From contig NW_024609948.1 in NCBI RefSeq assembly GCF_016920785.2, positions 310,001-374,000 on the forward strand: 64,000 nt of DNA. The letters are read 5' to 3'. Source of the stretch: Ixodes scapularis (lineage: Eukaryota; Arthropoda; Arachnida; Ixodida; Ixodidae). Both the position numbers and the translations under genes were made by a program. The notes under the pieces were generated by a model, which made no database searches, was not told the origin of the DNA, and worked only from the letters and a program-made list of their open reading frames with translations. This document shows, piece after piece, positions 42,924 through 53,757 of this stretch (the first letter of the stretch is position 1; every line of letters begins with the position of its first letter).

Positions 42924-43479
42924 GTTCGTTCCACACTGCAGCAGAATCGTTCAATCTAAAAAATAAAAACAGAGAAAAACACCATGAACGGTTATAGGGT
43001 CTAGTCACGTGCTGAGTCATCGCCCACAAACATGACCACCAAACGATAAAGCAAAACTGATTCGGGAGAGTTGTGAAAATTGAAAGACAAAGCAAACTCG
43101 CCAATGGGATAACTGCTTTTGCCTTCGGTGGCCATACTTCTGTGTTGTGACTCGGCATCAAAAGGCAGTCTGACGTCATATAAATACTTGTAACCTCCTT
43201 GCCTACTAGCCCCGAGAACGAACGCAAGCGTCGCTGTTGTTCGAGGCGTTCGAGATCGTTTCATAGGTCACAAGGAAAGGGTACAGAGAGTTTAATCGCA
43301 AAAGATTACAATAGCACGAATAGAAATATAAAAAATGGCGCTAAACATAAAGCAAAAAGTTACGGTGAAGTTATCAGCGGCCAATCACCAACCGTCCGCA
43401 ACGTGAGTACTAAGGGTGTCGCGAACCAGCCGACGTACGAGTTCGACCAGGTTCGAGCTTCTCGAACCTTTCCCGCAAA

Positions 43480-43920
43480 GTCCGACAACGTGCGTACTTG
43501 GGCACACGTACGCCCAAGTATGCATGCGCCCACTCAAACACGCACGAATTAGGCACTCATACGCATGCGCGAACACAGATACGCGGATGCACGCGCAGGC
43601 ACGGATGCAAATTCACGTACACACGCACAAGCACACCCGCGCACACGTACGCACGAATTACACACGCACGTGCACGCGCACACTCGCACAGGCACGCGCA
43701 CTTATGAGCAGGCAAACGCCCACGCGTGCAAACACGCACGCAGATGCACGTATAACACGCACACAGATACGCGGGTATATATACTCACGCGTAGGCATGA
43801 AAACACGCATGTGCACGGGGGGCACGCACATAAGCATCCTCGCTCATGCAGGCGCACACGCAAGCAGACACGGACGCGCAATTACGTTCGCAAGCGCGAG
43901 CACGCACATAATAGAAAAAC
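43480..43920. repeat. CACACG-rich degenerate satellite
   Basis: About 440 bp of loosely repeated ACGCAC, CACACG and ACGCATG with strong purine-pyrimidine alternation. Long open frames here (191 and 159 codons) are rich in His, Arg and Thr purely from the repeat. I reject them as genes. Confidence 0.75.
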
Positions 43921-43924
43921 TAGA

Positions 43925-44045
43925 CGAAACGTCACAAGGTGTATCGATGAAACAAACGCCGGCTATTTCCGATGGAACGATTTATCCTTGAAAAGGTGCA
44001 GCTTCGAAGAAACGAGCTGTCTAAAACGTCGTCTGACGAACTGAC
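43925..44045 (-). repeat. Solitary TTTCGTCGACA-family foldback arm
   Basis: Decayed ATCGATGAAAC, AAGAAACGAGC and GACGAACTGACTGC units match the outer edge of the 6780-6915 arm (GACGAACTGATTGCC). It abuts the CACACG satellite. Confidence 0.5.
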
Positions 44046-44394
44046 TGCATGGCACCGCGTATATTCGGAATGTATAGTACATAAAACAGCGGTCACTAAA
44101 ACAGGCACACAAAAAGCATAACTGTTTTCAGTGCTTCGTGAGAAATCGTCACCCCAGTTGCCGAAACAAATCTTGCATTTTCACAGAGATACACATACAA
44201 CAGAGAGGGATTCTAACCACGGTCATCTCACCATAAAAATAAACTACGCATTGCCAAATGCTCAGCGTCCGCCCAAATGTAGCCTAGCGACAGAGACTAA
44301 TGTATTTTCGTGGCGAGAAAAACATGCTTCGGATTTCTTTCGAACGCACTCTAAAGAAATGTATATTATATCTACGATCAAAATTGGCGCCCCT

Positions 44395-44737
44395 TTTAGA
44401 GGAAGAAATGTAGTACTTACCGTACCAGAAGGAGCGTCGTTCTTGTCCCTGTACGATCGCTTTGATCACGCACAGTCTGCAACGACGGTAACAAGCGGAT
44501 AGCCTTCGGCATCGATCTCGCCAGATTCCTTCGTGCGCCTCGCTTCTTCCACTCCGGCCTGTTGCATGGCTTCCCAAGCGGCATCTTCAACACCCCGAGT
44601 CAATTCGTTCTCGCAGCACTACGACACGATGACTCAACCTCACGATCCGTAGTTTCAGCAGAGGGTCGCTTACGTGCAAACTCTATTTGCGACTTCGAGA
44701 CCTTTCGCTTGCCATATTTATACCTCTTTGGACCCAT
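44395..44737 (-). pseudogene. Mutator-like transposase, first exon
   Basis: ATG at about 44735 opens MGPKRYKYGKRKVSKSQIE, a basic N-terminus. After a stop near 44600, the next frame reads AAWEAMQQAGVEEARRTKES, EIDAEGYPLVTVVADCA, then a stop in place of Trp, then SKRSYRDKN. This V-V-x-D-G-x-W-S-K-R-S-Y block is the start of the Mutator-like transposase domain widespread in animals. The ready Trp-to-stop change (TGG to TGA) and stop show decay. A donor-like TACG|GTAAGTACT follows at about 44415. The rest of the gene is not in the window. Confidence 0.65.
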
Positions 44738-44819
44738 AGCTGCGAGGACGGCCTTTCTAGTTATGAAAACACGCACAGCTATCCGCCTGACACCCCACCC
44801 CGAGAAACAAAACCACTCT

Positions 44820-44992
44820 GTCTGGACGGGTCTTGCCGCCTCTGGACCACCACAAGCGCGTTACTGAAGAGCGCATGCGCGCGGAGTAATACAAAATCAG
44901 AGCAGCGTGCGTGGCGAAATGGTGGCGCCCTCACGCGGCGCTCGTCGAACTAGTCTTGACCGTCCAAACGAGGAAAACAAGCCACAACACCT
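44820..44992. repeat. Duplicated flank, copy 1 left part
   Basis: It matches 48123-48302 almost base for base (GTCTGGACGGGTCTTGCC ... GCCACAACACCTT), apart from a 7-bp GTCTGGA insert in the other copy. Continuity with 46481-46571 is interrupted by the LINE. Confidence 0.85.
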
Positions 44993-46480
44993 TTTTTTCA
45001 TTTCATTTATTTACTCTCAAGGCCGAAGCATTACAGAGAGGAGTGGTGAAGCAAAAAGAAAAAATAATAATAATACAACATGAACATAAACACAGCAGGG
45101 AGATTACAAAAAATGGTTGCAAATGGCGCTTTTGAAACGGTCGCTGTCGGTGATTGAAGCGATGGAGGCGGGGAGGTGGTTCCAGTCTGTGCAGGTTTTG
45201 GGAATGAACGAGTGGAAGTGCAAATTGGTGCGGCTGCTTGGGACGCCAACCTTGAACTGATGGTCGCTGCGGGAAGAAATGTACGATGGTGGCAGAAAGA
45301 GAGAGTCACTGAGTAGAGAATTGAAATGATAAACCTTGTGAAAGAGACAAAGACGAGATAGTTTACGACGCAATGAAAGATCGGGTAAGTTAAGATTAGA
45401 TTTCATGGAAGTGACACTGGCAGTTCGAAAGTAATTTGAGAAGATGAAACGCGCGGAACGGTTTTGAATGGCTTCTATTTGAAGAATAATGGAGTTAATA
45501 TGAGAGTCCCAGATTGATGATGCATATTCAAGCTTTGACCTCACTAAAGTTTTATAAAGTATGAGTTTCAAGTTAGTTGGGGCTAAAGAAAAATTACGCC
45601 GTAGATACCCAAGTGCGCGATTAGCATTACTAGTGATGTAGTTGACGTGATCTTGCCATGAAAGGTTAGCAGAAATGATAATGCCAAGATATTTGAAGGA
45701 CGAAACTTGCGTTAGGCGAACACGGTTAAGTAAGTAGTCACATGGTAGGATGTAATTTGAATGACGTGCAATTCTCATTGACTTACATTTAGCAGGGTTA
45801 AGTTTCATTAGCCAGGTGTCACACCAAAATGAAATGTTATCGAGGTCAGACTGAAGAGCATGATGATCAGCAGGTTCCAGAATTTTGCGATAAACAACAC
45901 AGTCGTCAGCAAAAAGTTTTATAGATGAAGAAATGCAGCTAGGTAAGTCGTTAATATAAATAAGAAAAAGCAAGGGCCCTAGCACTGACCCCTGCGGGAC
46001 ACCGGACGTTACAGGACAGTGAGGGGAGTTATGGTCATTGGCGGTTACATATCGCGTGCGATTAGACAAGAAGCATTCTATCCATTTAAAAATATTAGGG
46101 TCCATGTTAAGTTTACTTAATTTATACAGGAGCAGACTATGACAGACACTATCGAATGCTTTAGAGAAGTCGATGAAAATGCAGTCAACAGTGATTAAGT
46201 GATCTGCAGCAGAGAATAAGTCGTTAGTAAAGGCGAGTAGTTGAGTTTCACATGAGTAATTTTTTCTGAAGCCGTGTTGATGCATACTAAAAAAAGAATT
46301 AGTTTCGAGGAAGGACACCATATGACAGTATATGACATGTTCCATGAGTTTGCACGGTATACTGGTTAATGAAATGGGTCTATAATTATTGGGACAATGA
46401 GTGTTACCTGATTTGTGCAGAGGAACCACCTTTCCCACCTTCCAGTCGTTCGGGAGCGTACAGGATTCTAATGATTGTGC
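44993..46480 (-). CDS. CR1/L2-like LINE reverse transcriptase, 5'-truncated, open
   Basis: A single open frame runs from the truncated 5' edge (46480) to a stop at 45104. It includes LPNDWKVGKVVPLHKSGN, motif A FIDFSKAFDSV, motif B GVPQGSVLGP and motif C LFADDCVVY with all catalytic Asp, then the thumb YLGIIIS and the terminal ITDSDRFKSAICNHFL. There is no RNase H, as expected for CR1/L2-type elements. The 3' UTR ends in AATAAATGAAATGAAAAAAA next to the host flank. The endonuclease half is missing. The copy is young by its open frame. Compare the dead relative at 57080. Confidence 0.85.
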
Positions 46481-46571
46481 AGTTTTTCGATGTAGTTAAA
46501 GAACGGATGTACTTACAGCTATAATTTTAATATAATTGAATTCCGTGTTAAATTCCGCAGATATCCCACAA
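46481..46571. repeat. Duplicated flank, copy 1 right part
   Basis: It matches 48308-48399 (CAGTTTTTCGATGTAGTT ... ATATCCCACAA). Together with 44820-44992 it rebuilds the LINE-free sequence seen at 48123-48399. Confidence 0.8.
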
Positions 46572-48054
46572 ATATCCCACATTTGCACAAAAATCAGTAG
46601 ATTCCACGAAATATGTGTTTTGCCATGTTTTGCTATCTCCATTAATACACACTTCAAAGAAATAGTATAGAGTAACAAATAACATGGTAATAAACACAAA
46701 TAAAAATGAAAGAAAAAAACAAGACCAGTTCTCAAGTAACTTTATATGAAGGACAAATTAAAATGACACCATAAATGTTTTTGTTTTAGTCATTATTGAC
46801 TGTTTCGAGGATTATTCTTTAGAATCGAGACTGAGGCACTTTTGGGATCACAGATGAAGGCGACAGTGCGACGTTCACCTGTCGCTATTATTGAAACAAA
46901 ACCGAAACAAGACGCTCCGGCAAGTGCGCACGAACATGTCCAATGGAAGTCCTCTGCATGCTGCCATCTTTCCTCACTGGGCTGTGGAAGGTTTTTGAAG
47001 CAACGCTGTTGGTCCGGAGCACTGTTGAGGCTACGCGTTGCATGGAGAATAGAAGGGTAGGAGAGGGCATGACGTCGGCCGCGTAGCCTCTACAAGCCAT
47101 GCTCGCTTGACGCCTGGCCTCTTTCTCATTTCCCTCCTTACTCTCCTCACTCACCATGCCAACGTGACCACATCACGTGACCATAGCTAGCCTTCGTCTT
47201 ACTATGGGCCACTAGAATACACCACAGTCTAGCCTTCGATCTGATAAAACCTACCGGACGGAGCGCGCGCAAGCCTGCAAGGAGTCCTTCTACAATGAAC
47301 CATCCATCTCACACGTGACATGTCACGCGCACCAATCGCCAGAGAGATCTGCGGTCACGCTGGGCACAGAATCGTTTAAACTTTTTATGACTAGGCTTCA
47401 CCAATATTGCAACGTGCCCCCTCCTAGTACTTCTAACCTCCTTGACGCGTTGTCTGCTACGGGCTTATTTCTTTTTCGCCTGACCCAAAGTTTGCGTTCA
47501 AACGTGGCGAAACTTCATTCGTTAGCTTTTTAAGCCACCGAGGAATAGGATTATATCATTTTCTTGCCACAGCCTGCCAAATAAAAAAAAATAACTGAAA
47601 TTTGGATGTCGATCCCATGCATTCCGCCGAACGAATGAATGAAAATTGCGGCTCTCTCCGCTCAACTTGAAGCTATTCTAGTAGATTGTATAGGAGCAGC
47701 CGAGAGTTCAGGCGCATGCGCAAACACCTCTCGCTCTGCGCCGCGGGCTGATCGGCTCACTCGGGAGAGGGACGTTACGGCGAGATCATAGACTAGCCAA
47801 ACTCTCTCCATATATGGCTCTGGCCCGGATGTCACCATCGAACCTGCCGAACCTGCTCTGGGTGAATAGATAGATGAATATACGACTACGTCACTCGAAT
47901 AGGACGGGCTTCTGGGCCATCTTGCCAGTGCTTCGTTCTTAATTCTGGGACATTATGAGTTTCCTTTGATGGGCTGCACTGGGAACTGAAGGGGCCATAT
48001 AATAAATTTTTAATATGTTTACTAAAAAAAAAGTCAGTACATTTTCTTGTTTTT
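46572..48054. other. Unassigned sequence
   Basis: No supported gene. ATCAGTAG motifs at 46602 resemble those at 48061-48110. Confidence 0.35.
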
Positions 48055-48122
48055 CAGTGAATCAGTAGACGCGGAACGAAATCAGTAGATCTACTGATAA
48101 ATCAGTAGACCTGGCAACACTG
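48055..48122. mobile_element. hAT-type terminus, AATCAGTAGA family
   Basis: It ends GGCAACACTG with three AATCAGTAGA units inward. The next bases, GTCTGGAC, are exactly where the duplicated segment starts. The left end of this element was not found in the window, so it is a fragment or its partner is lost. Confidence 0.45.
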
Positions 48123-48399
48123 GTCTGGACGGGTCTTGCCGCCTCTGGAGTCTGGACCACCACAAGCGCGTTACTGAAGAGCGCATGCGCGCGGAGTAAT
48201 ACAAAATCAGAGCAGCGTGCGTGGCGAAATGGTGGCGCCCTCACGCGGCGCTCGTCGAACTAGTCTTGACCGTCCAAACGAGGAAAACAAGCCACAACAC
48301 CTTGGTTCAGTTTTTTCGATGTAGTTCAAGAACGGATGTACTTACAGCTATAATTTTAATATAATTGAATTCCGTGTTAAATTCCGCAGATATCCCACA
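48123..48399. repeat. Duplicated segment, copy 2, LINE-free
   Basis: Counterpart of 44820-44992 plus 46481-46571. The junction reads CAACACCTTGGTTCAGTTTT, where copy 1 has the LINE, and six or so bases (TGGTTC) present here are missing there. Confidence 0.85.
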
Positions 48400-49837
48400 A
48401 GACACATTTGTAGTTAAAAATTCACAGGTTTTTAAAACGCGTTCTAACGTAAACATGTCAAAACAGCCAATTCCGACCGATTTCACGATTTAATATAAAA
48501 TATATTAAATTTTTTTATGAAAAATATGCTCTGTGGGCAAGTTGGACGGAGAATCAATCTTTTTATAGCAAAAAAAGTTTGAAAAAATCGGTGTAACGGT
48601 TATTAAATGAGAATTTTCGTAAAATGGCAGAAAATCGCGTGTATTCTCTATGGGGCTTGGAGGAGCGCTCCCTCTTAATTTCTAATTTCTTCTTAATATT
48701 TTCCTTTTCTAGTTGAGATATAAGTACCATCAAGCTCCGTCGTAGGTTCTATTGAACATACCGGGCAAGAACATGCTGTTGTACGTAGCAGTGTCATGCC
48801 GGTCATGCCAATATGTTGATCTGCGCCTGCTCAGTTTGCTGTACGCTATAGCTCAACATCACAATTTGCATTTTCATTCCAACCATTAAGAACTCAAGAA
48901 ACAAAATGAAAGTTTTGCACATGGTTCATGCAAGACATTTGTGCATGGCATTAGGAGATAGATATTTGAATACTCACAGCTCTCCTAGGTTTCTCATATG
49001 TTGGGTCAAGCACGCACGTAACATTTGTTTATTTTAATAATTGCAGGAACGCTGTTTTGTGAAACTCTCGCAGCTCCTGTCAGGATGCCAGCCAGCCCCT
49101 TGGTTGGGGCACCTGACCCGCTGCCAAGTCACAAGAGTCATGGTGATGTAGACGGCCTGCTCTGCGTATGAACTCTTGTCAACCTGTCAATCGAAACCGA
49201 AACCATGCCACAATCCTCCCTGGCTAACTAGTTCCATGGGTGCGAAATGCGGAGTGCTGCATGCTGGAATTTTATAAAAGTAGTGTATTTTTCTTTAGAC
49301 GTTTATGTTCTACGTCGAATTTTTGAACGATGGTGTATTCGCCCTTAGCAACACCCCTAGCAACGGTTTGTTGTGAAACATCAGACTTGCGGCTTTCAAT
49401 CCAATCCAGTGTCGTAGCTGTCTTTCGCCGTGCCCGCGGCAATCGACGCTTCGCACCATGCTTCGCATTTCGCGGTCGCAGTTATTTTGTATTGTTCCTG
49501 CGTAGTCGTGCGACGTTCTACTCGCACAGTTCATAGGCCTTCTAGTTCCACGTCGTAGACACCAGCTTTACGACACACCCCGACTCCGAGACAAGACTGG
49601 CCGAAGGGCGACACTTTCACATCACAAGGTAGGCACCGAAAAACTGGCTCCCCCAGCCATTGGGCCGAAATTCTTTGTCGTGACATCCTGACAGCGTGTG
49701 CTGTATGCCGTAAATAGCCGCTGTATTTCGTTTCATCTTGCACAAGGGCGACTTCCACTATAGTGCTCCCATAGGATTTAAACACGGCGTCAGCTGTTTT
49801 GTGGCACAGCCTCCAGATTTTCCAACGATATCGCGCG
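48400..49837. other. Unassigned sequence
   Basis: AT-rich 48470-48620, otherwise mixed. Short frames only. No supported gene. Confidence 0.4.
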
Positions 49838-49988
49838 AACGTCGATTGTCCCGTGGATCAGCGCTTTATAGCGGCGTGAAACAGCAGGTCAGTGGGTCTA
49901 CTCACGTGTGGCAGAAGGCACACGCTAGCCTCGCTGACCTGCTGTTTCACGCCGTGATAAGGCGCTGATCTACCGGACAATCGACGTT
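49838..49988. mobile_element. MITE with AACGTCGATTGTCC ends
   Basis: Inverted arms of about 55 bp (49838-49895, 49936-49988) share AACGTCGATTGTCC, ATCAGCGC and GGCGTGAAACAGCAGGTCAG, with a 40-bp loop. Confidence 0.75.
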
Positions 49989-50211
49989 AGCGTGGCTTCC
50001 GCAGCACTCAAACCACGCACTTGCCGCGAGAAGAATGTCTTGCGTTTCATTCGCACTCGGTTTCGTGCGAAGCCAAACGAAGCCACGAGCAGCCGCGCTT
50101 CGGAGAGCCGGCCTCTTCCGTTCGTGCGATCTTGGTAGCGCTGTCGTCGAGACTTTGGTCAATAGGAGAAGCGGGCAGAGCCAGGGCTTGTACGAGACGC
50201 AGATAGAAGGC

Positions 50212-51604
50212 TTGACACGCCAACCAGAAGCCGCAAATAATCGCCTAGCAGTGTTAGCGCGAAACATTTTAACCTGTGCCAAAGAGTTTAATAGAGTAAC
50301 TGTTTATGGCTGAAAATACAGTGTTGCCAGATGGTCCCACCAAAAAACCGCCAAACGGCTGGGAGGTATAGCCCAAATATAGCCAAAGCCATAAAATAAA
50401 TATAGCCCAAAATAGCCAAGACTAAAAAGAACGATTCTTAAGCCTTTTATTGACAATTTTTCATACGCGCAAAAAACAACATGTTAAATTCTCTTTTTCA
50501 ACCCTCTGATGCGCCACTTTTTGTGTGCATTAGGTCCCCTGATAAATAAAAAAAAAAATGCTTCAGAAGGATGAAAATTTCTGAAACAATTAATTACCCA
50601 TCCTTTGTAGGATTTCAGAAATAGAAAACATACATGGACAGCTGTATTCTGAGGCCCGGGAGTTATAACCATACAGTAAAAGAACAGAATGCAGGAGCAG
50701 AAGTGCCAGAACTGGGAGTTTCAAACCAGCACCCCTTATATCTAAGGTTCTTACCAATAACCCACCCGTCTATTTTTCTTTGTGTAGAATATGAGCGTCC
50801 CCCGTTCCGGTACACACTATTTTTGATTGTGTTTCATTTCTTAAAGTTGGCGATGCCTAAGAATTTTCGCAATGGGCACCAAAGCTGCGTTTGGAGAGTT
50901 CAGTCTACGTCCGGGTAGAAGACGCGCTACTGGACCTGTAAAAACAGTGCAATTTGTTTGTTTGATTTGCTTCACTGCGCTGTGGGGAGACCGCTTGAAC
51001 TCTGCTAGCATTGCTTCTCTGCGCATTGTGAAAACCCCGACGTTTGTAGAAGTTTGAAGCCATCCTCCTTCCTCTCTCTCCTCTCAACTAGCCAAAAGAT
51101 AAACAATTTTTTTTTTCGAAACTGACTAGAAGTTCGAAAATTAACTAATCGAACCTCAAAGTTCGACGTCGAACCGGAGGTTCGTCAAGAGTTCGCCGCA
51201 CCCTTAGATATAGCCCAAAAATAGCCACATAGCCAAACGCGAAATTTTGACGCCAACTAGAAAAAAATGTAGCCCAATTTGGCTATATATAGCCCAATCT
51301 GGCAACACTGTGAAAATATAGTCTACGTGATGCTTCGATTATGATCGTGCAAAAAGGTGTAAGAATCGAATGTCCCGCTCGAACTCCGTTTTGCTCGGAC
51401 AGAGTCTGACCGCTCGGACGTGGCTCAGACGCCTGGCATACAGATCATGTCGACCGTTCTCCTAGATATTGATTTTGTATGACCGTGATAGTACAATCAC
51501 ATGCATCATGTTTTCATTCGCCAAGGGTTAGTCCGACGCACTTATTAATTTTGTTTCTCGCGACCACTGCCAGGGTATTATTTGCGGCTTCTGGCTGGCC
51601 ACAT
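50212..51604. mobile_element. TIR element with CCAGAAGCCGCAAATAAT, host of a nested hAT
   Basis: CCAGAAGCCGCAAATAAT at about 50225 is inverted at 51577-51594. Similarity continues through GGCAGTG/AGCAGTG, GCG and GAAACA on the inner side. The hAT element 50319-51310 lies inside. With it removed, the element is about 400 bp. Confidence 0.6.
50319..51310. mobile_element. hAT-type element, TATAGCCCAAA-rich, 8-bp target duplication
   Basis: The ends CAGTGTTGCCAGATGG and CAATCTGGCAACACTG are flanked by perfect TGAAAATA repeats (50311-50318, 51311-51318). TATAGCCCAAA units fill both subterminal zones. A stretch of TTCGAA/GTTCG repeats (51118-51200) may be a further nested insert. No transposase frame. 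Confidence 0.85.
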
Positions 51605-52894
51605 TCAAATCTGTGAAGACGCCCTGGGACACGCCCAGCCCGCTTTCGGCCAATGGCGCCTCTTCATTTGCTTCCTATACTTTCCAATGAATGGCCAAAC
51701 TCTTTCTATGTATACACCTTTCCAAAAAACGCTCCTAGGCCACTGCCATGTTGCTGATGCTGATGCGGCTGGTGCGACTCTCGCGCCCTCTATCAGCTAG
51801 AAATTTTCTGCCACCCTCTGGGACTGTGAAGACCCGCTCGGCGTGGTTCTCTACCTACGTTTTTGCGGTTTTGCATTCAATGTTTTCTCGCCCCTCTTGA
51901 AAGTTTCCACTTAATTTTTTTTATGCGTGCTGCGTACCCTTTTTGTGTTATCTTCCACTGTGATAAATAAGGCTGGTAAGTACCTGCCATTCAAGCTTTT
52001 CTGCTCGACATTCACGGGAAAGGAAGGAGGTGAAGGACGTCGAACGACCCTCGACGCGATTTTGCAAACATTGTTCTTCCCCCTCCCAGAGATAATCCGC
52101 GTAGAATCCTCAGTCGTCTCCAAATATAGCTGTCCGGGTTGGGGTGAGAAACGGGTCAGTCGCGTTTGTTTCTTTGCTTTGGTGCGGTTATGAGAAAAGG
52201 TAGCTCTTCCCAAAACGGGCCCCAAGACGAAGTCATCTCTGATTCCGTCCGATCATCAAGATGTGACTGTCGTCGACTGTGACTGTGTTATTTGAGATCT
52301 TTCTCAAATAAATTCTTTTCGGATAACGCTGCATCGTGTGGTACGTACGATATATTGTTTGAATGTTACCACTTCCTCAATTGTATGTCCGTGTCCTGTC
52401 CATCGGTAAACACGTTATTTGTGAGCATGAAAAATGCATGCCTTTCGGCCCTCTTCTGTTGCAATTTATTTTTAACAGCAAAGCGCTTTGTCGTTTCACA
52501 TGCGGTGAATCCTGCGGCGCCGTCAAAGCTTATCGTAAGAAATAAACACAAACAACTAGAACTATACATTCCAATCGAACTCGTTCTGTCGCGCGCGTAC
52601 CCAACAAAAATAGTTTAGTTTTTTTTTTTTTTTTTTTAAATGTGGGACAATGCTTTCTCAATGTCCTCGGGAAAATACATGTAGCATGAAACACAAAATA
52701 TAGCGGGAAACGACGATAATTTATCCGCCAGCAGTGTTTGAAACTGCGCCTACACAGGCTGCGCCTATTGACATCACAGTCCACTCGGTTAGGGTTAGGA
52801 GGGACGCTGGTGAGAGTCTAGCCTCAAACTCAGTGACTGGGCTCGAAAACAGTTTGTTGCCCCTGGGGTTGGGTGTTTTTTGGAAAGGTGTATA
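51605..52894. other. Unassigned sequence
   Basis: T run 52618-52637. No gene or repeat that I can support. Confidence 0.4.
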
Positions 52895-52990
52895 AGGATG
52901 GCTGGTTGGGCTAGTTGGTTTTGCATCATGATGTAAAACACCAAAACAACAGAGACGAAAAAGAAGGGAGAACTGGACAGGACGTGGCGT
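52895..52990 (-). repeat. AACCAACTAGCCCA repeat fragment
   Basis: On the minus strand it has CTTCTTTTTCGTCTCTGTTG, then TTTTACATCATGATGCAAAA, CCAACTAGCCCAACCAGCC and ATCCTTATAC. It is the inverted relative of 25792-25895. Confidence 0.5.
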
Positions 52991-53639
52991 ATTACACCAT
53001 GGTTTCTACGTATAGCTCTGCCCGCTTGGTCTGGAGGTCGATGACACGAAAACTCTATCACGGGTGACGTCAGAACTGTGCAGTGTGCAACCACGTCCTT
53101 TCTTATCTGCTGGCCTGCTTTCTTCAAAGCGACGTGCTCCTGTCTCATCGTAACGGCTGTACATGCCGCTTCGGCAGCCCTGATTCCACAATCTTCGCTC
53201 ATCACTCTGGACAGCTGCTGAGCTCACGTGCTCTGCGGCACGAGCAGTTCACGCAACTCGCTCGCGCGACTTGTCGAAGTGTTAAAAACAGTTGTGTGCA
53301 ATTCCGCAACTCCGCCTCGGAGGTTGCGACGGGGAGGGCTGCACATTTGCCTCTACCGGACTCTGAGCCACGGGCATTTGCTTCTTGCGCATCCAACATT
53401 GTCATGTGGCAGGAACCCTAAACGTTTCTTCAACTGCTGCCATAGTTCTACGGAAATTTGTGCAGCTGAGTAAACCTACGCATAGACCAATTTTCTTGAA
53501 GCGTGGACCAACCACTGGTCTCTATTGTAGTAGGCTGGATTCAAATCGGAAGTCTGTCGGTGGCGCCACCGGCAGCCATTGCTTGGCACCAAGCAATACG
53601 TGCCTTGCACGGGACGTCATATGGCTCCATACCATTCCT
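52991..53639. other. Unassigned, several overlapping frames
   Basis: Frames on both strands reach 112-136 codons (53083-53421 plus, 52795-53205 minus). None has a recognisable domain. Confidence 0.3.
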
Positions 53640-53757
53640 GTGCCCGTACCCTCTGGAACATACATTTTGGCAGCATCGAATCTGTTCTTCTCCGCAAAGT
53701 TCTCCGAGAGGAAGAAATTCATTGGTCCTAAATGTGTGCTCCGGAAGGTACGGGCAC
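53640..53757. mobile_element. Hairpin MITE with GTGCCCGTACC ends
   Basis: GTGCCCGTACC-TCTGGA-CATACATTT at the left pairs with AAATGTGTGCTCCGGAAGGTACGGGCAC at the right (shown with breaks: AAATGTGTGCTCCGG and AAGGTACGGGCAC). Length 118 bp. Confidence 0.55.

Noticed and set aside
43416..44044. Long His/Arg/Thr-rich frames (191 and 159 codons)
   Set aside because: They follow a degenerate CACACG satellite. Composition is explained by the repeat.
46496..46735. Minus-strand frame upstream of the LINE that could extend the RT
   Set aside because: The first 90 bp occur without the LINE at 48308-48399, so they are more likely host flank than LINE coding sequence.
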